Shown one piece after another: positions 1 to 9,409 of a stretch of DNA of 62,895 bases. Position 1 is the first letter of the stretch. Every line of letters begins with the position of its first letter. Under the pieces are notes generated by a model that worked only from the letters and a program-made list of their open reading frames with translations, was not told the DNA's origin and made no database searches. Source of the stretch: Nitrospirota bacterium (lineage in GTDB: Bacteria > Nitrospirota > Nitrospiria > JACQBZ01); NCBI GenBank assembly GCA_016201865.1, contig JACQCA010000068.1, positions 1 through 62,895 of the forward strand, in the 5' to 3' direction. Position numbers and translations under genes: made by a program.

Positions 1-139
1 ACAATAAAACGGCCCTGGTAAACGAACTGGAGGGGATGAAAAAGGCAACGAGAGAAAAACGGAAAGACTACTGGATCAACCTGGAAAAAAGTGACTCACT
101 AAACTCTCTGATTTTGTCTCATTAAGAAAAAACTGGACA
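1..139. mobile_element. Putative right end of an insertion sequence
   Basis: The sequence left of about 139 does not continue the epimerase gene that is clear from 140 onward. The boundary reads, from the epimerase side, TGTCCAGTTTTTTC, a TG-start, T-rich end like many IS termini. An ORF closes just before it. The other end and the target duplication lie outside the window, so the element family cannot be named. Confidence 0.3.
3..125 (+). CDS. 3' end of an unrecognised ORF, possibly a transposase
   Basis: An open frame enters from the left edge of the window and ends at TAA 123-125, giving about 40 charged, Lys/Glu-rich residues with a single Trp. I do not recognise the family. The stop lies 14 nt before a TGGACA end at 134-139, exactly where homology in the opposite-strand epimerase gene stops. 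That arrangement is typical of the last ORF of an insertion sequence, so a transposase C-terminus is an inference. The piece is too short for more. Confidence 0.3.
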   Translation, partial: NKTALVNELEGMKKATREKRKDYWINLEKSDSLNSLILSH

Positions 140-800
140 CATCAATCAGGTCGTCCACGTAGCAGAAGCTGCGCGACTGGCTGCCATCACCATAAATCGT
201 GATGGCGTCTCCCCGCAGAGCCTGAACGATGAAGTTGCTGACCACCCGGCCATCGTTTGGATGCATGCGTGGGCCGTACGTGTTGAAAATGCGGACGACC
301 TTAATCCGCAAATTATGTTGCCGGCGGTAATCAAAAAAGAGGGTTTCCGCGCAACGCTTTCCTTCGTCATAACAGCTTCTGATGCCAATAGGATTCACGC
401 GCCCCCAGTAAGACTCCAGCTGGGGGTGAATTTCCGGGTCGCCATATACTTCCGAGGTCGAGGCCTGCATGATTTTTGCCTTTACGCGCTTGGCGAGCCC
501 CAGCATGTTAATCGCCCCGTGAACGCTGGTTTTTGTAGTCTGCACCGGATCGTGCTGATAATGAATGGGCGAAGCCGGGCACGCCAGGTTGTATATTTCG
601 TCAACCTCCACATAAAGCGGGAATGTAATGTCGTGACGCATCAGTTCAAAATTTGATCTGTTCAGAAGGTGGCTGATATTCCTCTTGTTTCCCGTAAAAT
701 AATTGTCGACACATAGAACATCATCACCCTGCTCGACGAGCCTTTCACAAAGATGGGAACCGATAAAACCGGCTCCGCCTGTCACCAGGATTCGTGTCAC
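99..800 (-). pseudogene. UDP-glucuronate decarboxylase (UXS-like), C-terminally truncated
   Basis: An extended short-chain dehydrogenase that would turn UDP-glucuronate into UDP-xylose. Visible are the N-terminal NAD motif [10 protein letters not shown], the substrate segment [12 protein letters not shown], and the catalytic S...YDEGK signature near residues 143-148, followed by [10 protein letters not shown]. The match is very good up to FCYVDDLID at about residue 219. It then turns into 13 unrelated residues and stops, whereas the family runs to about 310 residues. About 90 residues of the C-terminal substrate-binding lobe are missing, and the break coincides with an IS-like end at 139. The product is probably inactive. 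It lies at the downstream end of the O-antigen cluster, where UDP-xylose could have served as a minor sugar donor. Confidence 0.8.
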
Positions 801-830
801 TTTATTTGCCTTTCATGCGGTTTTAGTGAA

Positions 831-2069
831 TCATACAATTTCAATTTCCGGGAAAGGAAAAATCATCTTACCACCATCCGCCAAATACTCCTTCTCTCGA
901 CGGAGTATCCCATCCTTAAAGTGCCAAGGCAGAACCAGAAAGTAATCCGGCTTCATCGCTCGGGCCTCTTTCTCCGAAATAATTGGAATATGTGTCCCAG
1001 GAGTAAAACATCCAAATTTATCGGGATTCACTTCCGCAATCGCAGGAATATCCTTAACAGTCAGCCCACAGAACTGGAGCACTACGTTGCCTTTAGTCGA
1101 GGCGCCATAGCAGAGGATTTTCTTTCCGTCAGCAGTCAGGGTGCGAATTAAACGCGTCAGATCGTCCCTATGCCGAAAAACACGCTCCTCAAAGTCGCGA
1201 TAGGGATGTGGAGTCTTCAACCCCATGCGCTCTTCTTGTTCCAGCAGCCAATCAATCACAGCATCGTTGGGTCGTATGTTTCGGTTTCCCTCCTTCGTTG
1301 CGGTCACGGCAAAGCTACCCCCATTGATCGAGTTCATTACCACATCAACAACCTTTAGCCCAGCGGCACGCACTATTTTTTGAATGACGGTTAGGGAATA
1401 ATATTCCAAGTGTTCATGGCAAATTGTGTCGTAAGAATTAAGCCTTAACATAGACGGCATGTAGCTCTGCTCGAAATGCCAGATGCCTTTGGCATCAAGG
1501 ATCGATCCGATTTGGCGCGCGAACTCCACAGGGCTTTCCAGATCGTAAAACATGGCAATGGACGTAACAATCTTGGCGGGCTTCTTCTCTACAGACTGAT
1601 AGGCGTCGCGAGAAAAGAAATCGGGAACGAGCCGGATGTCATCCGTATAAAATTGCGCAAACTTCTTTCCCGTGGGGTCAATGCCGATACGTTTGATATT
1701 AGTGGTGGAGTAAGCTTTGAGTGTAGTGGCATCGTTGCTACCGATGTCCAACACCACATCTCCGGGATTGAGCGGAATCAACCGCTCCAAGTGACGCACT
1801 TTTTCAGTTAGGTGATCCACCATTGATTGATTGAGGCCGGAGCGGTAGCCATAATTCTCACCATACATTTCATTGGTATCGTATGAATGCCTAAGTTGCA
1901 GGAGCCCGCTCTCCGGACACCAAACCAATTCCAGAGGTCCAGAAGTTACATTTTCGTTTCGATGCTTCGGAAAGACACCGGTCAATACCTGGTGCCCGAG
2001 ATTCAGCACGGAAATTAAATGATTACTACCGCTTACTCGGCAGGCGCCGATTTCTTTATAGGCAGTCAT
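831..2069 (-). CDS. NDP-hexose C-methyltransferase-type SAM methyltransferase
   Basis: A 412-residue class I methyltransferase of the three-part family that includes sugar C-methyltransferases such as NovU/TylCIII. An N-terminal Methyltransf_13-like segment (about 1-60) is followed by a Rossmann SAM-binding domain (VVLDIGSNDATTLKAY around 105-120) and a C-terminal Methyltransf_14-like domain with CYGASTKGNVVLQ. The N-terminal zinc knuckle keeps only its first cysteines: CRVSG and CPESG stand where CxxC pairs are expected, so metal binding there is doubtful. It sits between the truncated epimerase and the large glycosyltransferase, so it probably modifies a nucleotide sugar used in, or capping, the O-antigen. 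The substrate cannot be read from sequence. Confidence 0.8.
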   Translation of the reverse strand: MTAYKEIGACRVSGSNHLISVLNLGHQVLTGVFPKHRNENVTSGPLELVWCPESGLLQLRHSYDTNEMYGENYGYRSGLNQSMVDHLTEKVRHLERLIPLNPGDVVLDIGSNDATTLKAYSTTNIKRIGIDPTGKKFAQFYTDDIRLVPDFFSRDAYQSVEKKPAKIVTSIAMFYDLESPVEFARQIGSILDAKGIWHFEQSYMPSMLRLNSYDTICHEHLEYYSLTVIQKIVRAAGLKVVDVVMNSINGGSFAVTATKEGNRNIRPNDAVIDWLLEQEERMGLKTPHPYRDFEERVFRHRDDLTRLIRTLTADGKKILCYGASTKGNVVLQFCGLTVKDIPAIAEVNPDKFGCFTPGTHIPIISEKEARAMKPDYFLVLPWHFKDGILRREKEYLADGGKMIFPFPEIEIV

Positions 2070-2090
2070 ACTCGATTTCCCTTTCTGTAT

Positions 2091-2096
2091 ATTATA
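2091..2096 (-). promoter_or_regulatory. Possible -10 box (TATAAT) upstream of the C-methyltransferase
   Basis: The 114-nt gap 2070-2183 reads TATAAT on the minus strand, 22 nt before the methyltransferase ATG. No good -35 hexamer sits 17 nt upstream, so this is a weak call. Nothing else was seen in the gap. Confidence 0.3.
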
Positions 2097-2183
2097 GTCA
2101 AGTTACCGATATTCGCATAAGTAATGGAAAGCCTTTTACCGATGGGAGTGCTCTTTCTATTACTTTTGCAGAGCGCAGTAGTT

Positions 2184-5100
2184 TTAGCAATTACTGGCTG
2201 TTCCATCCGGTTTTATCACCTTGTACCAATGATTCTCCAGAATCACGTTCAGCAGTTGTTCGGCGCTCTGTTCCCATGTCAGGCGTGAAACTTTGGATAC
2301 ATCCGGTAAATGTCCAGTACGCTCCAGCTCAAGCCACATTTTAACTGTTTCAGCGAGACAGGACGGCGATTCGCGCGAAAAATACGTTATATGATTTTCA
2401 CCGATTTCACGAAAAACCGGGATATCTGATGCGATCACAGGTAGTCCATGCTGTGCCGCTTCAACAAGAGGCAATCCAAATCCTTCTCCGGCCGATGGAA
2501 AAAGCAAAGCCGTGGCGTGCTTGTAACAATACTGCAACTCTGCATCGTTTGGATTCTCAACGAAAAACAGTCGAAGTCCATTTTCCGGGTGCTGGCGAAC
2601 ACGTTCCACAAATTCGTCAATCATCCAACCCTTCTTGCCTGCGATACATAAATTTAGATTGTATCCTTCTGACCATAGACGCTCAAAGCCATCCAACGCG
2701 AGAGCATGATCTTTGCGGGGCTCAAGTGTCCCTATTATCAAAAAGACCTTGCTTTTAAAAACGTCCGGAAGACCAGCACGAATCTGGGAGTCTTGATACA
2801 AGATCGGTAAGTCAGCGCCCAAATGCCAATAACCGATTTTCAGTTCTCGATTCAACCGCACCGAATTTTGCTGGACGTACTCAATTACCTCATCGGCGAT
2901 GGACTTCGAAATGCACACCAAACCGTTACTCTCACCGATAGCCTTATTGATAACACGTCGAAACCAATCACTTGAACCTTCTATAACATGCTGTGGAAAC
3001 TTTATAGGCAGCAAGTCATAAACGACCGTAAATACTTTTCCACCCCCATCACGTATGCGTTTAAAAACAGTGTCGAACTCGCCATTCATTAGTTTTGCCC
3101 ACGATGAGTCGAGCATCAACAGAATATCATGATCTTCAATATCAACAGGCACTTGATGATGGCCCTCCGAAACAGCCGATTGCTCATGCGCGAGCAATAA
3201 ACCTTGAGACTGTAACCATGCTGCTGGGACTGCAAGTTGCCCATCAACCAACCTGACCGCCCGAGGTGAAAATCCCCTCCGGTTGGAACAATAGAGTTCA
3301 CGGATGATGCTGCGCACAACGCGTTGAATACCAGACCCCAAATCCTCCGACGTGATATGACTGACATCAATCATAATAGGTTGAGGGTTAAAGTTTGGCC
3401 CCGGAAGTGTCAGGGACGATGCAATCGCGTGCAACTCCGCGTCACCGACATCATGCGCTGCCAAGGTCGATCCAATATGAGATACGAGTGCATCACGCGA
3501 TATCGCGTTTTCGCGCACGACGGATTCATTAATTACAAGTGCATATTGGGCGGCGACCAGTTCTGGATTATGTACGCGTGCAATGTAATCGCGCCCGGCA
3601 ACGGAAAATTGCTCTCGGAGTTTTTTATCGTGACATAGATTAGTGATAGCTTTAGCCACTTCTTCTCTAGTAGGTTTGGCTGAAACCTTGCAAACGACTT
3701 CATCAGGGTAATCTGTATAGCTGGCATAGTCATTTACAATTACCGGCAAGCCGTGCGCGAGGCAATCCAGGACCCCTCTCGGAGTACCGCCCCGGCTATG
3801 GGTTCGTAGCTGTACCGCAACATCAGCAACAGTCAAGTACTGTTTATATATGTCCTCCGTCAGGAAACCCGTTACCCGAACTTGTTCGTGCAGACCGCTT
3901 TTTTTGATCGCCTGCTTTAACTGATCTCCAAAGCCGTCTTGTGCCAGTTCGCCTGCAAGCACCAGCTTGACCCTCGGATCGCGACATAGCTCCGAAACCT
4001 TGAAGGCTTCTAAAAGTAAGTCGCCGCATTTAGTAAAAACAATATGACCAAAAGTGGCAATGATGAAATCAGAGACCTCGAAACCAAGCACTTCACGGTT
4101 GGTTACACGCAAGGTGCTATCGACAACCGGCCCAACCGATATCGGTTGCCTAATAACATGAAATGGGGCACGCAACCCCTCTGGATAATTCTCGGCACAT
4201 ATCTTTATATTGTAGGCCGTATGAACAATGACCGCAGTTGCCGCGTCTAATATCCTCCGTGTGCATGGAAGGTCCAAAATCGCCTCACGCACCGATTCGT
4301 TTACCGCTCGAAAAGGAACGAGCGCTCTCCGCGCACGCGGCCCATGTGAATACAGCATTTCACTCGCGAAATATCCTAGGCGTCCAAAATTGGACTCGAT
4401 AAACTCTGCCAAACTACCAAGAAACACATCATGCAGTACCACCACTCCTGGATACTGTTGGAGCATATCGATCATATGTGCATGAAATTCAGAATTACCA
4501 AACTCATACATTACTGTGTCGTAGCGGCCGCGCAGTCGTGGAAATTCACGATAGGAACGGATTGTAAAATTGCTGGTCAACCACGGGTCGGATACATCGT
4601 AATCGTCAACAAACAGATCAATTTCAAAATTGGAGGACAAATACGGAAGCAGTTGCGCGCTATAGTCCGCAATTCCAGACCGGCAATTGGGCAACGGAGA
4701 AAAATAGGCGAGTTTGCATCTGGGCAGATAACCCGACACAACAACAGCATCTTTCGGGGTAAGCCGTTCTTTGGCCTCATGAAAAGCATTCAGCGCGCGG
4801 TTTGCAGTCCGTGTCCATGAAAACACCTTACTCCGTTTCAATCCTTGTTCCCGCAGCAAAGATTGAAAGCCTTGATCGGTCAGCACACGAGTCAGTGCCT
4901 TGGCCAACGCCTCAGGCTTCCTCGCATCAAATAAGGCGTCAGGTCGGCTAATGATTTCGGAGATGCTCGAATTATTCGCTCCTATCACGGGTGCGCCACA
5001 GGACATGGCTTCTAACGCCGGCAGTCCAAAACCTTCGTAGAGGGACGGAAACACAAATGCGTCACAGAGATTATAGAAAGTCACTAGGTCATGTTCTGGA

Positions 5101-5987
5101 ACGAAACCGGTGAACAGCACATCGGTTTCTCGCAGGCCACAGGCTCGTGCACGCTCCAAGAACATCGTTTTTCGATTCGGTTCAATAGAGCAAACAATGA
5201 CCAGCTTGTGGTTGTGGCGCAGTTCAGGTGATAGCAGCGCGTACCCTGCGATCGCGCCTTCCAGGTTTTTCCGGTGGTCATCTCCACTCGTATATAGCAC
5301 AAAGTGTTTTCCCAGACCATAGCGATGCCGAAATGCAGCCTCATCCTCGGGGGAGATTGGGGTCTTCCGAAAATTCTCATCAACAGCCCCCGATATATTG
5401 ATGATCTTTTCGGGCGCGATGCCGAGCAGATTTATCGCATCCTGGCGAGAGGCTTCCGAAATAGCCAATAATAAATCGCATTCTTTGAGAGTTCCCAGTT
5501 TTTCGTAATACCATTTCTTAAACCTGAGGTCAGCTAAATAGAAATCAGGAAATATCAGAGGGATGAGGTCATAAAGCGTCGCGGAACGGACACACCCTGG
5601 GATCTTTGGCAGGCAGTGTGGAACCACCGCCTGGCCAATGAACCCTTCAAAAGTATGGGCAATATGCAATACGTCCGGCTGCCATGAAACGTGGTGACGA
5701 GTGATTATCTCGCCCGCGACCGGTCGCCAGAAATCGTTTGTACTGCCGTAAGGAAGGGGAAACGGGGGATATCGGTAAGCATTGATACGGTTAGCTCGTA
5801 GAAGACCTTCGAGATTCTCGCTTATTGGGGCCAGAGTTTCTGGGTATAGACCGTTCAGGCTTATGCATAGATCGTCATGCCCTCGCTGGGCTGCAATATG
5901 CCGAGCAAGCGCCATTGAGTAGCGCCCGACACCACGATTACGGGAACCTTCTGTTTGACAAGCTTGTAGATCAAGAACAATTCTCAT
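2184..5987 (-). CDS. Three-domain GT4 glycosyltransferase (O-antigen chain synthesis)
   Basis: A 1267-residue protein made of three consecutive GT-B/GT4 glycosyltransferase units. Unit 1 covers about 1-410, with an intact E-x7-E motif at SLYEGFGLPALE (E318/E326). Unit 2 covers about 425-830, starting LAYFSPLPNCRSGIADYS. Unit 3 covers about 870-1250, starting IDVSHITSEDLGSGIQR, with E1168/E1176 in GEGFGLPLVE. Unit 2 has lost the motif: the equivalent stretch reads SRGGTPRGVLDC, so it may bind without catalysing. Multi-domain GT4 enzymes are typical polymerases of ABC-exported O-antigens. With GDP-D-rhamnose genes and Wzm/Wzt alongside, a cytoplasmic D-rhamnan-type polymerase is the best guess. 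Linkages cannot be predicted. Confidence 0.85.
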   Translation of the reverse strand: MRIVLDLQACQTEGSRNRGVGRYSMALARHIAAQRGHDDLCISLNGLYPETLAPISENLEGLLRANRINAYRYPPFPLPYGSTNDFWRPVAGEIITRHHVSWQPDVLHIAHTFEGFIGQAVVPHCLPKIPGCVRSATLYDLIPLIFPDFYLADLRFKKWYYEKLGTLKECDLLLAISEASRQDAINLLGIAPEKIINISGAVDENFRKTPISPEDEAAFRHRYGLGKHFVLYTSGDDHRKNLEGAIAGYALLSPELRHNHKLVIVCSIEPNRKTMFLERARACGLRETDVLFTGFVPEHDLVTFYNLCDAFVFPSLYEGFGLPALEAMSCGAPVIGANNSSISEIISRPDALFDARKPEALAKALTRVLTDQGFQSLLREQGLKRSKVFSWTRTANRALNAFHEAKERLTPKDAVVVSGYLPRCKLAYFSPLPNCRSGIADYSAQLLPYLSSNFEIDLFVDDYDVSDPWLTSNFTIRSYREFPRLRGRYDTVMYEFGNSEFHAHMIDMLQQYPGVVVLHDVFLGSLAEFIESNFGRLGYFASEMLYSHGPRARRALVPFRAVNESVREAILDLPCTRRILDAATAVIVHTAYNIKICAENYPEGLRAPFHVIRQPISVGPVVDSTLRVTNREVLGFEVSDFIIATFGHIVFTKCGDLLLEAFKVSELCRDPRVKLVLAGELAQDGFGDQLKQAIKKSGLHEQVRVTGFLTEDIYKQYLTVADVAVQLRTHSRGGTPRGVLDCLAHGLPVIVNDYASYTDYPDEVVCKVSAKPTREEVAKAITNLCHDKKLREQFSVAGRDYIARVHNPELVAAQYALVINESVVRENAISRDALVSHIGSTLAAHDVGDAELHAIASSLTLPGPNFNPQPIMIDVSHITSEDLGSGIQRVVRSIIRELYCSNRRGFSPRAVRLVDGQLAVPAAWLQSQGLLLAHEQSAVSEGHHQVPVDIEDHDILLMLDSSWAKLMNGEFDTVFKRIRDGGGKVFTVVYDLLPIKFPQHVIEGSSDWFRRVINKAIGESNGLVCISKSIADEVIEYVQQNSVRLNRELKIGYWHLGADLPILYQDSQIRAGLPDVFKSKVFLIIGTLEPRKDHALALDGFERLWSEGYNLNLCIAGKKGWMIDEFVERVRQHPENGLRLFFVENPNDAELQYCYKHATALLFPSAGEGFGLPLVEAAQHGLPVIASDIPVFREIGENHITYFSRESPSCLAETVKMWLELERTGHLPDVSKVSRLTWEQSAEQLLNVILENHWYKVIKPDGTASNC

Positions 5988-6065
5988 AGAAACTCAATCA
6001 TGGCCCATTCAGACTCTTTTGCATTACCAAAAGCGCATGTATGGTTTTTATGCCACGCCAGGTCA

Positions 6066-7367
6066 CTACATATTTCTCTGACGGGCAATTTCTTGTTTTA
6101 ATGCTGTGACCATCTCCATAATTTGTTGATCTTTTTTGCTTTCCGTAACCATGGAACTACTTTCAACCGACGTTTGTCCTGCCTCAATAAAAAAAGCAGA
6201 CCAAAACTTATCCCATAGTTTTGGATAGCGTGTTCGAAAGAAACGAGCGATATTCTTCGCCAGGTAAAAGCGTCTTAGGCGAGATGCAAGTCGGCGCACA
6301 ACAGCTTTGATTGACCGCTTAGCCAACGTCAACAATCTATTCGGGATACTATCAAAGTAATGATGGGCAACCCGGAAAAAATGAAAAATACTGCGCAGTG
6401 GAGCGGTCATCCTCCAAGAACGGCTGCGATATACCCCCGCGAGCTCTGCTTCACGCGCGCCGAGGCGCTGCTCCTGCTGTGCCATCGCATTTCTTGATTG
6501 GGTGAGTTCATTCTCCAATGCCTGAAACCGTTCACGGAATTGTGCGAGTTCGCCTTCGACACGTTCGGTGTGTTGCTGTGCTTCTATCACTTGGCGCTTT
6601 CGCACTCCAAGTTCCGTCTCTAATGCCTGCCCATGCTGACTGAGTTCTTCGATTTTAGAGTTCAGATTTGTACAAAACGGGGCGCTTGAGCTCCCGCTTA
6701 ACGCAAAGCCATCGAAAACAGTCGGCCCAAACTGAAACGCGCTCAGCAAATCGGTATGCTTAGAAGATACAAAAAAACGGTTTAGGCCGTCGAAGTATGC
6801 AAACTTATACCCCATCCCAAGGATCAGGTGCTCCCAGTCCTGATGGGATTCGGTTTGCGTAAGGGGCAACGTGCTCTCGATGACAACCACCCACGGTTTA
6901 ATTTCCGATCCCCAACTCTCAAGAACTTGGCGTTCGTACCCTTCCACATCGATCTTGAGCCAGTGAATTTCCCTCCCGGAAAACGGGGAAAGCGCCTCTG
7001 ATAGGGTAAGGCTCGGAACAATGAATTCGTGCACCCTAAAACCCTTTTCTTTGTGACGATAGGCAATTTCGCGATCGGCCGTGCTCAATCCCGTCTCGGG
7101 CAGCTCATAAAAAGTCAGAATCCCTTCCTTTGACGCAATGGCGGTTTGAATCACGACTTCGTCCGGGCGGTGCTCCCGCAACAGATCGGCATATGCCGGG
7201 ACAGGCTCAATATGCACGCCTCTCCAACCCTGCTCATAAAACGCCAGGCTCACCGAGTCTATGATCGGATGTTGTGCGCCCACATCAACATAAAAACCTT
7301 GCTTGATATGCTTGAGCGCACGCCACAGCATGACATCTTCAAAATTCTGAGCGTAAGATGTAAACAT
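6066..7367 (-). CDS. FkbM-family methyltransferase with C-terminal coiled coil
   Basis: Residues 1-215 form an FkbM-type SAM methyltransferase: FYVDVGAQHP near 25-33 binds SAM, then HIEPVPAYADLLREHRPDE and WLKIDVEGYERQVLE. Residues about 233-312 are a Glu/Gln/Arg-rich heptad stretch predicted to coil. They are followed by YRSRSWRMTAPLR and a basic, aromatic, amphipathic tail to 433 that could bind membrane. The gene begins directly after the wzt stop (TAAATG). A methyltransferase plus coiled coil beside a Wzt with a C-terminal sugar-binding domain recalls WbdD, which caps and measures O-antigen chains in E. coli O9a. The role is inferred from architecture and context; FkbM enzymes usually O-methylate sugars. 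Confidence 0.8.
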   Translation of the reverse strand: MFTSYAQNFEDVMLWRALKHIKQGFYVDVGAQHPIIDSVSLAFYEQGWRGVHIEPVPAYADLLREHRPDEVVIQTAIASKEGILTFYELPETGLSTADREIAYRHKEKGFRVHEFIVPSLTLSEALSPFSGREIHWLKIDVEGYERQVLESWGSEIKPWVVVIESTLPLTQTESHQDWEHLILGMGYKFAYFDGLNRFFVSSKHTDLLSAFQFGPTVFDGFALSGSSSAPFCTNLNSKIEELSQHGQALETELGVRKRQVIEAQQHTERVEGELAQFRERFQALENELTQSRNAMAQQEQRLGAREAELAGVYRSRSWRMTAPLRSIFHFFRVAHHYFDSIPNRLLTLAKRSIKAVVRRLASRLRRFYLAKNIARFFRTRYPKLWDKFWSAFFIEAGQTSVESSSMVTESKKDQQIMEMVTALKQEIARQRNM

Positions 7368-8612
7368 TTATACCATTCCGCGACGGTTTATATCAAAGAC
7401 CGCATCAAGCCAGCTGGTGCCAATAAAATACGGGTTGCCGGCATTCAACACATCAAACACAAGGGCGTTGTCTTTCCACTCATAGTTATTGACAAGGTGC
7501 GTGTCTGTGCTTACCAACGCAGGCGAAAATGAATAGGAACCTGGTCCCAAAGTGCAGGTAAATAAGAGCTTGAATTCAACAACCTGCCCCGCCCGCAGAT
7601 CTTCAACGATTTGCTTGGTGTGCCAGGTATTTGTTCCCCACACGACATGGCCCATCCGATCTCGCAACATGTAACCGAGCACCAGGCGCGGGATGTCGGC
7701 GTGGATTTTAACTATAGCTGTGAGTATCACACGCTGACCAACACGCACCAGATGCACTTCCTGGTTGGAGTCGGCATCGGTGAGACGGAAGTCAGCCAGG
7801 GTGGCCTCGCCTGTGCCAGACTTGGTAAGAATCCACCCGTTTTTCTGACGCAATTGCTCCACGGTGAGCTTGGCGTTCTCTTTTTCAGCAATGAGTGCGT
7901 TGTAGTAGTCCACAACCTCGTCAGGCAGCCCATCTCGCAGCGCCTGACCTTTATCCAACAAAATGACTCTGTCGCATAAGGTTTGAACATCGCCCATGCT
8001 ATGGGTAACAAAGAGCAGTGACGTGCCCTGTTCCTTGAACTGTCGAATACGGTCAAAACTCTTGTGTTGAAAATAGCTATCGCCTACGGAAAGCGCCTCA
8101 TCCACAATCAGGATCTCCGGTCTGAATGCGGTTACGGCGGCGAAGGCGACACGCATCTGCATGCCGCTTGAGTAGGTGCGCATGGGTTGGTCAAAGTATC
8201 CACCGATCTCGGCAAAGGCTTCTATTTCCGGCAGGGCGTGCTCAATCGCTTTCCGGCTGAATCCCATGAGGCCCGCGGCGTGATACACATTCTGCCGGCC
8301 GGTGAATTCAGGATTGAACCCCATGCCGAGTTCCAGGATGGCAGCGATGCGGCCATGGATCTGAACTTCGCCTTCAGTGGCACGCAGCGTTCCAGTGATT
8401 AACTTGAGCAGGGTGCTCTTGCCGGCTCCGTTTTGCCCGACAATGCCGACGGCCTCGCCGGAGGCGACGGAGAACGAAACGCCGCGCAATACCCAGTGTT
8501 CGGCTGCCGGCGTTACAGAGATACCAAACCATGAGAAAATCCGCTGCCATTCAGAGCGGTACTTGCGAAAGGCCTTACCAAGTCCTGAAACCTTTAAAAC
8601 GCATTCGCTCAT
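7368..8612 (-). CDS. wzt: O-antigen ABC transporter ATP-binding protein Wzt
   Basis: The 414-residue ATPase of an O-antigen exporter. The nucleotide-binding domain fills about 1-245: Walker A GQNGAGKST near 59-67, signature YSSGMQM, Walker B ILIVDEAL, and the H-loop FVTHSM. Residues about 255-414 match the Wzt C-terminal beta-sandwich, which in characterised systems recognises the modified non-reducing end of the finished glycan. The start overlaps the wzm stop by 4 nt (ATGA) and the fkbM-like gene follows at once, so export and capping genes are co-transcribed. The long C-terminal domain argues for a system that depends on a chain-terminating cap. Confidence 0.93.
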   Translation of the reverse strand: MSECVLKVSGLGKAFRKYRSEWQRIFSWFGISVTPAAEHWVLRGVSFSVASGEAVGIVGQNGAGKSTLLKLITGTLRATEGEVQIHGRIAAILELGMGFNPEFTGRQNVYHAAGLMGFSRKAIEHALPEIEAFAEIGGYFDQPMRTYSSGMQMRVAFAAVTAFRPEILIVDEALSVGDSYFQHKSFDRIRQFKEQGTSLLFVTHSMGDVQTLCDRVILLDKGQALRDGLPDEVVDYYNALIAEKENAKLTVEQLRQKNGWILTKSGTGEATLADFRLTDADSNQEVHLVRVGQRVILTAIVKIHADIPRLVLGYMLRDRMGHVVWGTNTWHTKQIVEDLRAGQVVEFKLLFTCTLGPGSYSFSPALVSTDTHLVNNYEWKDNALVFDVLNAGNPYFIGTSWLDAVFDINRRGMV

Positions 8613-9406
8613 AACACATCCACCATCTCGGCGCTGGCACGCCGGAACATGATGAAAGCCCCTCCCAATAAGATAAGGATGGCCGGGAATAGCCAGCCAA
8701 GCCCGACAAAATCAGGAGTCGTGTTAAAGAGCATGGCGTTCTGATAGCTCTGAACGATGGTAGTCATGGGGTTCATATGAAGCATCGGGCGGAAGGCTTC
8801 CGGCACGATGTTTGGGGCATACACGATGGGGGTGAACCAGAATCCAAGTTGCAATACGACAGGAACGACCTGACCCACATCTCGAATAAAAACATTAAGC
8901 ACACCAAGAACGAGGCCGATACCCAACGCCAATGCCAGTGTGACCAGCATCAGCAACGGCACCCAGGCTATTTGGACACCGGGGGCATGACCAAGCAATC
9001 CAAACACCACGATGATGGCCATAAATAGCAACAGGTTGTTGAATAGCGCAGAACCGGTCACGATCAGCGGCAGGCTGATACGGGGAAAGACGATTTTCTT
9101 GAGCAGATTTCCGTTGTCAATGAACAATGTGAGGCAGCGGTTGATGACTTCCGAAAACAACGACCATGCCAACATGCCTGACATAAGATAGATCGCATAA
9201 GCGAATTTGTTGTTAGCCAAGCCCGGGAGTCTTGCGGCCATCATTTCGGCCAGCACCAGCGCGAAGATGGCGGCTTGTGCCAGCGGATGAATAATCATCC
9301 ATAGCCCGCCAAGCCTGCTGCGGATGAAGCGCGCGCGAAACTCGGTCTGGATCGAGGAGAGAATGAAATAGCGATAACGCCAGGCGCTGAGAAGCATGTC
9401 CTTCAT
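8609..9406 (-). CDS. wzm: O-antigen ABC transporter permease Wzm
   Basis: A 265-residue ABC-2 type inner-membrane permease with about six hydrophobic helices. It has the usual amphipathic N-terminus (AWRYRYFILSSIQTEFRARF) and SRLGGLWMIIHPL ahead of the first helix. It pairs with Wzt through an ATGA overlap and would flip undecaprenyl-linked O-antigen to the periplasm. Length and topology are normal. It is the first gene of the AT-richer O-antigen export block; upstream lies about 200 nt with a decayed nucleotidyltransferase start and no clear promoter. Confidence 0.92.
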   Translation of the reverse strand: MKDMLLSAWRYRYFILSSIQTEFRARFIRSRLGGLWMIIHPLAQAAIFALVLAEMMAARLPGLANNKFAYAIYLMSGMLAWSLFSEVINRCLTLFIDNGNLLKKIVFPRISLPLIVTGSALFNNLLLFMAIIVVFGLLGHAPGVQIAWVPLLMLVTLALALGIGLVLGVLNVFIRDVGQVVPVVLQLGFWFTPIVYAPNIVPEAFRPMLHMNPMTTIVQSYQNAMLFNTTPDFVGLGWLFPAILILLGGAFIMFRRASAEMVDVL

Positions 9407-9409
9407 GTC

